Assembly (NCBI GenBank): GCA_947561395.2 | Contig: OX387182.1 | Coordinates: 1,932,001 to 1,996,000 of the forward strand | Source of the DNA: Buxus sempervirens | Taxonomy: Eukaryota; Streptophyta; Magnoliopsida; Buxales; Buxaceae | Reading direction: 5' to 3' | DNA: 64,000 nucleotides | Part shown: one piece after another, positions 46,976-59,625 of the stretch | Layout: every line of letters begins with the position of its first letter | Position numbering within the stretch: the stretch's first letter is position 1 | Made by a program: the position numbers and the translations under genes | Notes under the pieces: model-generated | Told to the model about the DNA's origin: nothing | What the model saw: the letters and a program-made list of their open reading frames with translations, nothing else | Databases searched by the model: none

Positions 46976-47693
46976 TAGGGTTGGCAATGGGTCGGATATA
47001 TATCCGAATTCGATCCGAAATTGGCGAATCCGATCTGAAATCTAAGATCCGTGGTTTGAATATGGATCTGAAATCTAAGATCCGAAAAAATTCTGATTCA
47101 AATACAAATATACATATATCCGATCCGAATAGGATCCGACTGAAATCATATATATCCTATACATAAACCCAGAGTAGAGATTGGTTAGACTCTGACCATT
47201 TATAAACTACGGTTGAACCATCATAACTAAAACCAAAAACCTTTAGAGAACGATTTGCCCTAAATCTAAACTTTCTCTCTTCTTTGTCACTGCCAGCCTC
47301 CGGCGATTGGTACCTGCAAACCTACTTAAAGAACTAATTCCAAAACCCCCTATTTTGAAACCTTTTTCGCTCTGAAATTCCATTGTCCAAAACAGGCCGG
47401 TTGTTCTAAATTCCGGGGTACGATTTTTTTTGTCAGTCACTCAATATCCACTGTTGCGTGGTGCTTCAAATTTGAAGTTTAAATCCATTTCTCATTTAAA
47501 TCCCTCTCTGAGTAGGGTTGGCAATGAGTGGGATATATATTCAAATTCGATTCGAAACCGAAATTGGCGAATTCGAATATGGGATTTAGATCCGTGGTTT
47601 GAATACGGATCTGAAATCTAAGATCCGATAAAATTCGGATTCAAATACGAATATACATATATCCGATCCGTATTCGACCGATTGCCACCCCTA
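46976..47693. mobile_element. Non-autonomous hAT element, family B copy 2
   Basis: 718 bp, bounded by a perfect 8-bp duplication GCACCAAC (46968-46975 and 47694-47701). The ends are TAGGGTTGGCAATGGGTCGG and, reversed, TAGGGGTGGCAATCGGTCGA. A second left end (TAGGGTTGGCAATGAGTGG) lies inside at 47513, so 47513-47693 is itself a short complete-looking copy sharing the right end. Between the left arm and this inner copy, about 47170-47512 is unlike family B copy 1 and looks like host leader sequence (CTTTCTCTCTTCTTTGTCAC, then CAGCCTCCGGCG). Confidence 0.88.
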
Positions 47694-47701
47694 GCACCAA
47701 C

Positions 47702-50700
47702 CCATCCCTAAGTATTACTTATGGGCTCACAAGAACCTGATAAATAGAGATATGGCAATATAAGAACAAATTATAAGAGTGCACTAGACAAGAAAATGTA
47801 GTTGTGTGCAAAAAAAATAAGGCAACCAATCCAATACTATAACTTGTGTACATAAGCTGGTACACCAAAAATAAATAAAGGATTATCTACAAAAAGGCAA
47901 CTAGCAGCTTACACACTCTCCTATCTTATGTACAATCATATACAATTCTACAAGAATTCCCAAGTCCAAAATACATCACAACGAAACCAAAAAGTGATCA
48001 TAACTAACTTAAATAGAGACCTTACATCGGGTGGAAATAATCCTCTGGCCTATACTCCGGGTCACCCTGTAAATCTACCCCAATATGCGGCTCACTAGCA
48101 GGATTTGAAGACAAAATCGATAAAAACAAAACACACATGAGACTAACGTCCCAGCAAGTAGCAAAATGCATGGTAAGAAACAATTTATGCAACTTTTAAA
48201 TAATAAAAGAAACATGCTCATATACTATGTGTCCAAACCATATCAAAATTATGTGAAGAAACAGTTCATTATAATAATACAAATCTCAGTATAAAGTGTT
48301 AGTACAGGACTCGTGAATTAGTGTGTCTGTCAACCGAGATAACCACCCTCAACCAATTTGCCACTTCATGACTTGCAGGTGGATGTTAGAACACGGTCAT
48401 CACCCCAAGCGGAACACCCACACATGGATTGGCAAGAGACAAGCCAGTCAACTATTAACACACACACACATGGAGACTTCGTCGCTCTCACACGGCGGGA
48501 TGGGTTGTGACACCCAGTCAACTGTGATCATAACACACACACACACAAGGAGACATCGCCAATCCTACATGGTGGAGTGGATGAGTCTCGAGTGTTAACT
48601 CGACAAGCCATCACTAATACACTGACTAAGTTGATTATAGATCCACAACCATTTCTATGCCCACTAGACTCGTACAAACTCATAAATAACCATTCAAAAC
48701 ATTTTACTCAACAAAACTCATAAGGACACCATCTGCCCCAAGCACAAAACCAAATCCAAGTGATTCTCATATTCACTTCCCATTAAATTCCTAGTCTATA
48801 CTGCCTTCTGAAATGCCATAGACTTGCAGCCTTTAAAATTAACGGAAGCCTCAACTCTATTCTCCAATCACATAACTCAAACACGTTTTGCCAAACCAAA
48901 TTATTAACAAAAGGGTTAAAGAATAGCTTTATAAACAAAAAGACTAGTTGAGTTTCACGTATTAAATTTAAACACGAGCAAAAACCCCTTCTACAAGCCA
49001 GTAACTTCACTTTTTAAAGAACACATGAATTTTCACCAAAATTTAAATTCATGCCTAAACTTTAAATACTCAATAAAATATAACTGATTTTTCATTAATA
49101 TATGCATTATACCACTAAAAATTAAATATTTTTAGAAAAACAAAGTTGTGTTGAGCGCTTTCTTCCCAGGTCGCTGACGGTTGCATTTTGGTGATTTTTA
49201 ATTTCTTAATTTGGGGTCCAAATGGCCTACCACTATTTCCATTCATTCACAAACACCATAAACTAAATTTTAGACTATTAACATGAATTTTAATACAAGG
49301 ATTTCAAGTCCTCGCAAGCCACCAAATCTTATATAGTTTTAAGACAGTATAATAGAGTGGTTTCTGTATTTAGACTTCAAATTATTATTATACAAACGAA
49401 TTCAGATTACAACCTATTTTTATAGAGCATTATAAATTAATTGGAAGCATATAAAAATATTTAAACTAAACAGAATAGCAATTTCTACCAAAACAAAATA
49501 GCAATCTCTAGGAATTAGGGTGTTGGTGTTCAAGCCTGAAACAGGCACTAGTCGAGCAATAGAAAATTCTGGGCTCTCATATTCCTTCTTTGTTCTATCT
49601 TATTCAGCCACAAAACCATTAATTAAGACTTCATTAAAGAATCCCTACAACCTGTTGTAGTTCATTCTAAAACAACCCAAAGCCCCAAGCATCGACAAAC
49701 TAACATCATTCTTTCAGGTTTAAACTTGCATTGCAATGTTAAACTCCTCTCGATCTGGTTTGAATCAAGTAACCTCAAGAAATCATTCAAATCCCATCAA
49801 ATAAATTATAACAGGGTCTTTAGAACTAGAAATGAATCTCTAGAATTTCAAAAGAAAATAGATAAGCCATATAAACCATGAAAATTCAAAGTAAGATAAT
49901 TTCTAATATGTTCAAATCAAACATGAATCTGGAACCGATTTCCTAGCATGCAAAAGCAATACAAAAATTTATTAAAATCCAAACAGAATACCACAATAAT
50001 ACAAAGATTTAGCGATTAATCCAAAACAAAACATTGCATGTTTAAGTTTTTAAGGGTTGTTACTTACTTGGAGCTTTGCAAAACCCAAGCCAAGGCTTTC
50101 CCCTTCTTCACTTTTTCTCCTTCATCCACTTTTGCAACCCCTTGAGCTCCCTCTCTCCTCTGCTCTCAACGTATTAGGCAAGGATGAGTTTTGCCCTTAA
50201 CCAATTTTTGGGATTAAGACATTGACTCATTTGGCCTTTTACTAAATTGCCCCTTTCACTTGAGCCCCTTTCCAAATAAAACTCAATAACTAACTTTCCC
50301 ATTTTCTTGCAACTCTCACTTAAGCAATTAGCCATAATATGAATAAAATATTATTCTAAATGAATCCTAACACACCTAACATGATCTCTTACTTGGGTTT
50401 GCATACTTTTTCACTTAACTCTAAAATTTTCAAAATTTGATTCCAACTTCACTAACACTACTTGGAGGACTTTTAGAACCTTCCTAAACTCATCCTAAAT
50501 TCATGATTTAGGAAAGGGATTGAGACCTTTGCTAAGGAAAAAACATCCTATCAAATAAGAATCTAAACCTTGAAAACTATTCTACTTATCAAAATCTGGG
50601 AATTGCCAACTCCCAACTTTTGGAGAATTTTAGTAATATTCAAATAAATTAGAAACAAGGGGTTTCTTTCAAAAGACATGAAATTCAAATCAAAGCTTGT

Positions 50701-50850
50701 TCGAAGGGTGTTGCTTACCTTAGTAAAATACTCAATAGACTTTCAATTGCTTCTCGAATCATTAGACAGTCCACATCTGCTCCTCCTTCATAACACAAGT
50801 TCTTAATTAGTTTAATAAGCCCAATTTAACAATAGATTAACTAATTAGGA
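47702..50850. other. AT-rich region with no recognised gene
   Basis: No credible exon on either strand. It has short CA runs near 48460 and 48530 (ACACACACACA) and a loose repeat of the phrase around them (GGAGACTTCGTC, GGAGACATCGCC). It may be an old transposon without coding capacity. I could not find ends or a family. Confidence 0.4.
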
Positions 50851-50889
50851 TTTAATTCAGGGTTTTACAAATAACCCTCTTTTAACACA

Positions 50890-51075
50890 TTCAGCCCACT
50901 TTAAACTAATGTTTAATGGTTTACTGATCATCTTTAAACCAAAATTGAATTTAATATTTAATATTTAATGGTTTACTGATCATCTTTAATATTTAATATT
51001 TAATCTTTGAACTAATATTTAATATTTAATGGTTTACTGATCATCTTTGAACTAATATTTAATGGTTTAAATCCG
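50890..51075. repeat. Tandem repeat TTTAATGGTTTACTGATCATCTTT
   Basis: The phrase TAATGGTTTACTGATCATC occurs three times (about 50917, 50964 and 51026), separated by variable runs of TTTAATATTTAATATTTAAT. Copy number probably varies between individuals. Confidence 0.85.
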
Positions 51076-51310
51076 TTAATAGCAGAAGCCATTGAATTAA
51101 TCCTCAAGAACTCTCACCCTCTTCAACCATTTCTCATTTCTTCTTCTGCAACCATCTCACCCAGTGCTACATTTTTTTTATCAAGAACCCTCACCCTCTT
51201 CTCCTGCGTAACGATTTTTCAGTTCTTCTGCAACCTGCAACCATCCCAGCCTCTTATTCTGCACCGCGTTTCTCATTTACGGAATATGCAACAAATAACA
51301 TGAGAAACAG

Positions 51311-51528
51311 AGCAAGAAAGGAATATAATAAAGAAATAGAGGTTCGTCCAGCCCCATACAAGATTATGTACATTTACGGAGAAGCAAGAAAGGAAGATAA
51401 TAAATAAATAGAGGTGGAGCCCCATACAAGATTACGTACATTTACGGAGGAGCAAGAAAGGAAGATAATAAAGAAACAGAGGTGGAGCAATAATGGAAGA
51501 TTATAAAGAAAGAAAGGAGGTTCCTCTA
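51311..51528. repeat. Tandem units AGCAAGAAAGGAAGATAATAAA beside the inverted repeat
   Basis: Units start at 51311, 51383 and 51451 (72 and 68 bp). Each contains AGCAAGAAAGGAAKATAATAAA and GAGGTGGAGCCCCATACAAG-type sequence with CGTACATTTACGGAG. They grade into the outer edge of the long inverted repeat, where AATAATGGAAGATTATAAAG is itself duplicated (51488 and 51531). The array and the inverted repeat probably share an origin. Confidence 0.8.
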
Positions 51529-54043
51529 GCACAATAATGGAAGATTATAAAGAAATAAAGGAGGTTCCTCTAGCACCATACAACAGTACGTCTTATATCA
51601 TGGAGTTAAATAATTTAGTGGGTTCTTCTTCTTCTTCGCATACCTTGATGGAATATGTTAAAGAAAGATGGGGGGTTTATGATTCGGCACTAAGATGAGA
51701 GAAATGAGGAAGATAAAAAGTAAGGTATATAAGAGGCCCTTGGCCCCATTCAACAGTACCTCATACATCATGGAGTTAAAGAGTTCAATGGGTTGTGATA
51801 CATTTAGGGTTACAGAATATGGAAAACAAAGATAGGGAATTGCTGAGTATGGCAACAACATGAGACTAATGAAGAAGATAAAAAATAACGTATAGAGTTA
51901 CGTACAATTACAGGAATAACAGCCTGGTGACTCTCAAGTGATCCTACAGGGGTCTGGAATTATGAGCAGCATGGAATTGGAATTAGCAGTGATGTAACTG
52001 AAATCGGCAGTGATGAACAGCCTCCTGATACGCAAGCCACCTGGTCGTGAATTCAAAAAATGAAGGTAAGCAGGGACGGAATATAGCATAGGTAACTACC
52101 ATACTCTTTTTAGTTTAGCCATACATATAGATGTTGTCCTTATATATATTAGGATTTTCATGGTGAAGTCTTTTAAGTTTAGCCATACATATCATAGTCC
52201 TTTTGAGTGGCTTTGAAATTGTTCCAAGCCTCTTAATGGGAGCTTTTATGCTAAAAGGTTTGTACTAAGAACTGCCATGCATCGTAATTTTAAGCTGCAA
52301 ATTGTATGGGTGGAAATTAAAAGTGGCATTATGATGGGAGATGATTGGAACCGTCAAATACCTTGACTAAGAATTGACAACAATAATGAAGATGTGGACT
52401 CAAAGGTTATTGATACGTTCTTTTGGCAGCTCATTGTGCTCCAAACCATGTGAGTCTAGTATGAATTTCAATTTGTGATGATCTGAATTGATTTTCTAAA
52501 CATCCAATTTTTTGAGGAGGCTTTATTGCCTTGTTGAGTAGTTTGACAATGCAGTTCTTAACCAAAGAGGAGAGTGTTCTAATTTAAAACACCATTTGCA
52601 TGTTCATTTGTAGGAAGTGATGTGAGGAGGTAGCTTAATTTGTAAGCTGCTCACTGCTCAAAGACTTCCAAGAACTCTAGTAGAAGTAATTCCTAAGTTG
52701 GAGGATTTTGCAAAAAGAGGACTCACTTTCTTTAGTCTTCTCAATCATAATTTAAGCATTTCTTCCAAGAAATTGCTCCATGCAATAATTACCTAATAAT
52801 TAATTATGGTTACATTCACCTTTGCCCCACGCCCCATGCATTAAACATAAACTTTTGATGAATTCATAGCAACATCATCTACAAAGTGAACTACCAACAG
52901 GTCCCAATAACAAAAGAAGTCGCAGCCACTGAATGGTAACAAGGAAAAATTTATTGTCTTATTCTGCCCTTACACAAAATGTCAAATTAGAATACTCTCC
53001 TCTTGGTTAAGAACAGCATGGTCCAACTACTCAACAAGGCAATAAAGCCTCCTTAAAAAACTAGATGTTTAGAAAATCAATTCAGATCATCACAAATTGA
53101 AATTCATACTAGACTCACATGGTTTGGAGCACAATGAGCAGCCAAAAGAACGTATCAATAACCTTTGAATCCACATCTTCATTATTGTTGTCAATTCTTA
53201 GTCACGGTATTTGACGGCTCTATTCATCTCTCATCATAAATACCACTTTTAATTTCCACCCATACAATCTGCAGCTTAAAATTAAGATGCATGGCAATTC
53301 TTAGTACAAACGTTTTAGCATAAAAGTTCCTATTAAGAGGCTTGGAATAATTTCAAAGTCACTCTAAAGGACTGTGATATGTATGGCTAAACTTAAAAGA
53401 GTTCACCATGAAAATCCTGATATATATAAGGACAACATCTATATGTATGGCTAAACTCAAAAGAGTATGGCAGTTACCTATGCTACATTCCGTCCCTGCT
53501 CACCTTCATTTTTTGAATTCACAACCAGATGGCGTGCGTATCAGCAGGCTGTTCATCACTGCCGATTTTACCAGCATCACTGCTAATTCAAATTCCATGC
53601 TGTTCATCATTCCAGATCCCTGTAGGATCACTTGAGACATCACTAGGCTGTTGTTCCTGTAATTGTACGTAACTCTGTATGTTATTTCTTATCTTCTTCA
53701 TTACTCTCATGTTGCTACCATACTCAGAAACTCCCCATCTTTGTTTTGTATATTCTGTAACCATAAATGTATCCGAAGAACCCATTGAACTCTTTATCTC
53801 CATAATATAAGACGTACTATTGAATGAGGCCGAGGGCCTCTTATGTACCTTATTTTTTTATCTTCCTCATTTCTTTCATATTACTGCCGAATTCATAAAC
53901 CCTCCATCTTTCTTTAACATATTCCGTCAAGGTATCTGAAGAAGAAGAAGAACCCACTAAATTATTTAACTCCATGATATAAGACGTACTGTTGTATGGT
54001 GCTGGAGGAACCTCCTTTCTTTCTTTATAATCTTCTAGTATTG
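51529..54043. repeat. Long inverted repeat, two arms of about 1.06 kb
   Basis: The left arm 51529-52585 is the reverse complement of the right arm 52984-54043, with a 398-bp spacer. By eye the arms agree at roughly nine bases in ten with small indels. For example AACAGTACGTCTTATATCAT at 51589 pairs with ATGATATAAGACGTACTGTT at 53974, and CTCATTGTGCTCCAAACCAT at 52431 pairs with ATGGTTTGGAGCACAATGAG at 53119. Each arm contains two diverged internal repeats about 166 bp apart. Read on the minus strand, the right arm gives short frames EDYKERKEVPPAPYNSTSYI and VTEYTKQRWGVSEYGSNMRV, QLQEQQPSDVSSDPTGIWND. I do not recognise this protein. It sits 0.9 kb 3' of the OTU gene. Confidence 0.9.
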
Positions 54044-54923
54044 CTCCCAAAATATATTTTGTAAATTAATGTAAGACTTACTGTAAGATGTACTCTGGAG
54101 GAACCTCTGTTTCTCTCATCAAATTTAGTTATGCATATGGCCTTTTTTTCTTTTAAGTTTACGATTAACCATTTACAGATTCCTTTTTTTTTCTTGTAAA
54201 CAATGTAAATGTCTCTGTAGGTTTAGGTTGTACTATCAACATCTACTAAAATATTTATGGTTTTGTAATCTTGCCTTTTATCTGATAGCCGAGGATGGAC
54301 AAAATGGTATTATCAACGTACTTTAAGAATGAAATTTATCTGATGATTTTTAATAGCAAACAGTAGCCAACCTTTTTAGCTAGTTAAATTCTATGCTTCT
54401 AACATTAAATTCATTCTAAATTTTATATAAGGGAGTTTTCGTTGCTTCTGTTTCGGAAGAAATATAAATTTTATTTAAGGGAGAAATCCAAACTAAATGT
54501 AGAGTTCAAGGGGTCAAGAAAATAACATTTTCCCTACAAGATATTTCATTCAATTTTTGGTAAGTTCTGATCAATTTATGTAAATATGCTTCAAACTTCT
54601 CATACTGCAATTTAAAAACAACGCAAGAAAGAGAATAGACATTGAATGAACTTATGACAAAATAATCGGTATTGAATAAAGCCTTACGATTCCTTAGCAA
54701 TTACAATCTGTAATATGTAATGAGATACAAATCAATAAATTTACAAATCAATAAAATAAATGAAGTACTAAACTGTGCATCAACATAGTCCTCAAACAAA
54801 TACAATGTAAAGTTATGAAAGGTTAATATTAAACAGGCAATATTTAAGACAGAAAAAGTTGGGTTAACTACGTACATGATCCCCATAAATGGCACCATTC
54901 TTCACCTTTTCCTGATATACATA
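54044..54923. other. 3' flank of OTU-like gene
   Basis: AT-rich region between the outer end of the inverted repeat and the OTU-like stop codon. It probably holds that gene's 3' UTR and polyadenylation site. No other gene is seen. Confidence 0.45.
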
Positions 54924-57900
54924 CTAAAGTCTTGATTTATGAACCTCTTTCCCAGGAATCTGCAAGGCATCATAATGTCCACATCCATCATATAGGACTC
55001 TGATTGGATTTTTCTTCCCATATTCCTGACCATACTCAGAAATGGCTATCAGGCCACCAGAATCCTCATCATACATGTATACTGTGATTGGCATTCTGCG
55101 GCAAACAGAATCATAACAACAACATTAATAATATGGCATTATCATTCTGAAGAAGTCCTAACGAAGGAAAATAAAAAATAAAAAAAATGAAGAGAAGGCT
55201 GGAATACAAACAATGGCTTGCATAAAGATGTTCAACGTGAGGAGTTATTAGGAACTCTCTCTTTTGAAAGAATAGGCTTCGGAAAGTTACTTTGACAGAC
55301 AACCAAGAAATTATAGGAAAAGGGAGTGCATCAGTGACAGGTAGATTTAACAGGATGATTCAGAATGAAAATATTCAAACTCAAGGGGGTCTTCAGAGCC
55401 TGAAAGTGACCCTAGTATGGGGGCTAACCAAAGGGGATAGTCAGTTAAGAAGGTTAGGCATGTTCAAAGCTGAAAACTGGCATCAAGATATCAAAGATGA
55501 CGTACTTTGACTCGAGCAAAGATTTGAAAACAAATTACAACTGAAGATATTCTCTAGATATCAAACGAGAATAGTGGAGGAAGATACATGCTGCCATCCC
55601 CTACCATTTGGGTAAATACGTTGATGACTGATTAACTTATTACTCATATACAAACAAAATTATATTTAGCAGTAAATCCAAGTTATTTAAAAAGATTTTG
55701 CACCAATGTAAACAAATAAATCTTGCTTTGTTTACACAAAAAATATAGTCATATACACATGCACACACAGACACACACACTTAAGGGGGGGAAAGGGAGA
55801 GAGAGAACACTCACTGGAGAACGTGTGATGCCATAAACAACTCAGGCTCACCTCCCCATACATGTGGCTTCCTGATCTGTGAAACGTATGTGTCAAAATC
55901 ACCTTCCACAAACCTGTTCAGATTGTGTTGCATTAGATAAATGCCAGTTTAGCTACCATTTGACAGTTTTTTTTTTTTTTAAATTAGAAAAAGGCAAAAA
56001 TTTCTTCCTTGCACAAGATGAATGGCAAAGAAATCTAGTATTTCCAAATTCCAGTTCCTGTGCGGGCAAGATCAACAGATAGCCAGATTTTAGATTGATT
56101 TTATTCATATTTCACTTGCACAACCCCAGTATACTTGGGAAAGCTACATCAATATTGTTAGAAGTGATATAAATCCTAGAACGCACCATTCTGTCTCCTC
56201 TCGCCTTTTTGTAAATTCGTCTGCAACCTGTCAGTGTCAGCATATTCACTCAAGTCATAAAACAATACTATATTGAGAACCGAAGTCATTATCATAGTTA
56301 AAAAGAAAGGGGAACCCCATTCACATGAAACTAGTTACTTTCTTTTTCAATCAACTAAAAAAAGACTCTTTTTCCTTAGCTAATATGATCTCTGAGGCAG
56401 TTTTCAGAATTTCCCTTTTTAAGTGAATTGAAACGGCTAAATTACATGAATCGAGACACGTTCCCTTAATAAGGTTTTGATTTCTAGTTTCTAGGAATTT
56501 TCTTTCAGCCACCAGCCCTCACTGCAATATTTTGGATATGTATCACTCAAAGCAATTCCAATCTTTGTTTGTTTGTTGGCTTGAATCTAAGTTGCACCTT
56601 GTATGGTACGACTGAGTTCTGTAACCCCAAGTAGTCATTATCTTTTCTTTTTACGAAAATTTATGGGCTTTGAGACCTGTAAAACCCTCGAATCTGTAGA
56701 TCAAGGATGACCGGCAGAATAAAAGCCTGACACCTGAAGGATATTTTGTTTAGGTGATCTTTTCTGTCTCAAAAATATGTCTGCTCCTATTTTCAGAGGC
56801 TCCAACAGATGGCAAAAGAAACACAAATTTCAGGGAAACTTGAATCTCTCTGTCCAGAACTGGCCAGCTGGAGCTGGAGCTGGGCAAACAAGAGTCATGC
56901 ATATGGGAATTTCAAAATTCAAACAACCACCAACACTATTGAATTTAAGGTTAAATCATGCCCACAAGTCTGAGGTGGCTTCGACATGTATTCTCAAGTA
57001 CTGGGTTTTGCAATTAAAAGAATATTTGCAAGTTTGAGTAGGCTCATGAAATCGTGTAATTCCAATTGTGGTTCAAAGCATGTTTACATTTTCAAAGTCA
57101 CTAATCACATAGAATACCAAATAGCGTGCAAAGCATCTAATCAAAGTGTAAAAATGTACTCTAGCTCGCAAATCATCTGCTAATTCTTTCTGGAGGCTCT
57201 CACTTGGAGATGGTTTTCCAGATCGTAAACAGGCACCATAAGCAATAGAGCGGAACAAGCAACTCCCATCTCCAGGTATGCCTGTGTGGTATGAAGTGGA
57301 TCAACATCAAGAGTATTATCAATGGAAATAACTCAATCTTCAAAAATAGTTTTGAGTAAAGAAGCTTTGGCAGACCAGTAAGAAAAAAAAAATCTTCCAC
57401 TCGCATTGGGACATTCAACAGAGAAGAAAGCTAAAAGTATCAATTGCACAAAAGAGAATATTGTTCACCAGTTATTGAATAGTCAGTGTAAACCTTCTTT
57501 CCATGTGTAGATCTACTCAAGGATGAGCCATGGCAGTCCTCATCCTTCTCATCTCGAGCTGCTTCAGCATATACTGGTTCAGAAGATAAAGAGCAAACTA
57601 ACCACCCTAATATCAAGCCTGCAGAAGCACCTGCTTTTAGAAAAGATGCAGGTCCAACAGTCCACCTGATTTTCGGAAGCATTTCTTGTTTTGGTGATGG
57701 AGGCCTCAAACTCATACTTTCACACAGCACTGAAGTTGCAAGGCTTGTTGTCAGGTGTTCTGTAGAAGTTCTTAAGCTTTTGACTGCTAATGGATTCCAG
57801 TTTATCCTCTGTTTGGAGAAGGAAGAATCAAAGCAACTTGGTTGTAATGCTTCAGAGCCAATAGCCAATGAACGGGAAATGGTCCCAGGGATGGCCACTC

Positions 57901-58045
57901 GAGTATATTTCAGTTGGGAGTGCGCAGAATGAAAATATGTGCAACATGAGCAGGACATATTGGCACTCATTTGCTTTCCAAAATGTACCTTCAGGAAGAT
58001 TATGCTTTTTACACATGTACTGACGGGAGAGCAATCTATGGGCAT
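54924..58045 (-). CDS. OTU-domain cysteine protease (deubiquitinase, OTU4-like)
   Basis: Five coding exons on the minus strand: 58045-57469, 57281-57160, 56227-56187, 55913-55815 and 55095-54924. GT-AG junctions, phases agree, 1011 nt, 336 aa. The OTU domain spans about 190-325: GIPGDGSCLFRSIAYGA with D197 and catalytic C200, DDLRARVADEF, VWGGEPELFMASHVLQ (family hallmark), ISEYGQEYGKKNPIRVLYDG and CGHYDAL with catalytic H320. Architecture and length match Arabidopsis At3g57810 (OTU4). The first 190 residues are Ser-rich, with a hydrophobic segment at about 130-150 (AGLILGWLVCSL) ending in EPVYAEA, perhaps a transit or membrane anchor. Role: removes ubiquitin from proteins by thiol hydrolysis. 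I chose the ATG at 58045 because MPIDCSPVSTC resembles the start of the Arabidopsis protein (ICYSPITTC); the frame is open upstream but has no earlier ATG. Catalytic residues are intact. Confidence 0.94.
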
Positions 58046-58599
58046 AGCTAAATGTACAATCACAGGTTTCTGCACTAATCACATGAAGTCACCAACTAGT
58101 CAACAAGCATAGCCCATAAACTATTCGACTTTCTAGAGACAACAAGTCAGTCAAAATAATCATCTCTATGCAAAGGCATAAACAACATATCATTATATTT
58201 AGGCTGGAACAATTAAATATTGCTTCGGCCATCAAATATATATGTAAGCTGGAGCACAAATATTCTGCCTTGTACATATAGCTTTCCACATGTTTGTCTG
58301 ACATAATTTATGCCGAATCCCAGAGATGAAACAAAGAAAAATATAAATGAAAAATAAATGATTTTGCACTGGAAAATGTAATTGGAAGATGACACAATTG
58401 GTTTTCAAATATTGGTGCACAAAGCAAGGCAATGGTTAATAGCCTCTGCTCAGACAATGAAAGACATTGTCTTGTCTCTTTTGAAGACCAAAGTGCTTTC
58501 CATTTGCGGGCTTATAACCGCTAGTGGCATCTTGCGTGCCCAGAAAAGAAATAACTACATGCACTGCTATTCAATGAAAAAAAAAGGCATTAGGAAAAT

Positions 58600-58680
58600 G
58601 GTTCAGGTAGGTCATCTGGTTAGTGCAAAGGACTTAAAATCCTTGTGTCAGTGACTCAGTGGTTCTTCCTTCACTGAAGA
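58600..58680 (+). pseudogene. tRNA-Leu(UAA)-like relic
   Basis: 81 bases that fold like a tRNA. The acceptor arm GGTTCAG pairs with CTGAAGA (5 of 7). There is a D-arm-like GTCATCTGGTTAGTGC, and a perfect 5-bp anticodon stem AAGGA/TCCTT around loop CTTAAAA (anticodon TAA). A long variable region follows, then a T arm containing GGTTC. The B box is broken (GGTTCTTCC in place of GGTTCGANNCC), so transcription and processing are unlikely. It could also be the head of an old SINE. It lies in the 5' UTR intron of the OTU-like gene, on the opposite strand. Confidence 0.4.
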
Positions 58681-59479
58681 ATGAAAGTCTACAACAATTG
58701 GGAGAGGCAGGATATGAGCCTACATACAAGAACTTCAACATATTTACAATCTGCGGCCACACTCCCCTTCCCAGTATTATGATCTTGGAAAGATTCCCAG
58801 TTAGCCGAGACAAAACATATACAATAGCAGCCAGTTCAATAACCATTTTTCCACTATTAGACTATTATTCACTTTACACTATAACGCCTTATACCATTTA
58901 AGCCTTTCTTAAGAATTACGTGAAAACATCAATAACAATCGTCAAGTAGATTGAAAAAATTGTGATAAATTAAATAAACAAATAAATCTGCCACGATAAT
59001 GACTATTTGAGCCGATGAAACTGTCGAAACAAGCTAGACACTCCATCATCCTAACCATTTCAATTATTTCATGCACAGCATAGTTAATACCTCTCAGTGC
59101 CTACACATTCTGGGCAATTAAAATCATGAGTTTAGTAACAAATTTCAGAATTTAACCCTTGCAAAATACAAATCCATCCGGAAGTTGGTATTTCCATTAG
59201 CATCTCATAATTTCAAGTATTTCAAAAAACAATCACAAGAGAAAAACTATCAAAAAAAGGGGGGGAAAGAACGAGGAATGCACGATTTTTTTTTTTTTCC
59301 TTCGAAGGAAAAGAGGACGAGAAACGAAATATCCAAAAATATTCCAAAGGAAATAGAGGTTCCAAACCAGAAAATTAGATAAAGAAGAAAATCCTAGAAA
59401 GAACGAAACATAATAACCATAGCACGAAAAAATACAGGCTTAAGAAGACACAAACGAAGACTTGTGAAGGAAAGAGTAC

Positions 59480-59625
59480 CTGCAAATCTGTCAGTGCTCG
59501 GCGATTCGAATTTCGAAGCCCAAAAGATAAATGAAGAACGAAAAGATACTTCTACTTGGATTGTAAAACAAACACTATCTCCTTATTCGCTTCGATTTGT
59601 CTTGGAAAGGTTTAAATAGTTTCCG
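59480..59625 (-). promoter_or_regulatory. TATA box and 5' UTR exon of OTU-like gene
   Basis: On the minus strand CTATTTAAAC (TATTTAAA at 59618-59611) is followed about 30 bases later by the likely transcription start. A leader then ends in GATTTGCAG|GTACTC, a donor at 59480/59479. A 5' UTR intron of about 1.4 kb would lead to the coding exon at 58045. The order and spacing are convincing, though no transcript was seen. Confidence 0.55.

Noticed and set aside
46968-47701. Two independent full hAT insertions side by side
   Set aside because: Only one pair of target duplications is present; the inner left end shares the outer right end.
47702-50850. Retrotransposon assignment for this gene-free stretch
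   Set aside because: No terminal repeats, primer site or coding domain could be seen.
53588-54050. Two minus-strand frames as a working gene
   Set aside because: They lie in one arm of the inverted repeat, end after 60-70 codons and have no recognised family; treated as remnants.
58046-58075. Upstream start for the OTU-like protein
   Set aside because: The codon at 58075 is GTG; the first in-frame ATG is at 58045 and fits the family.
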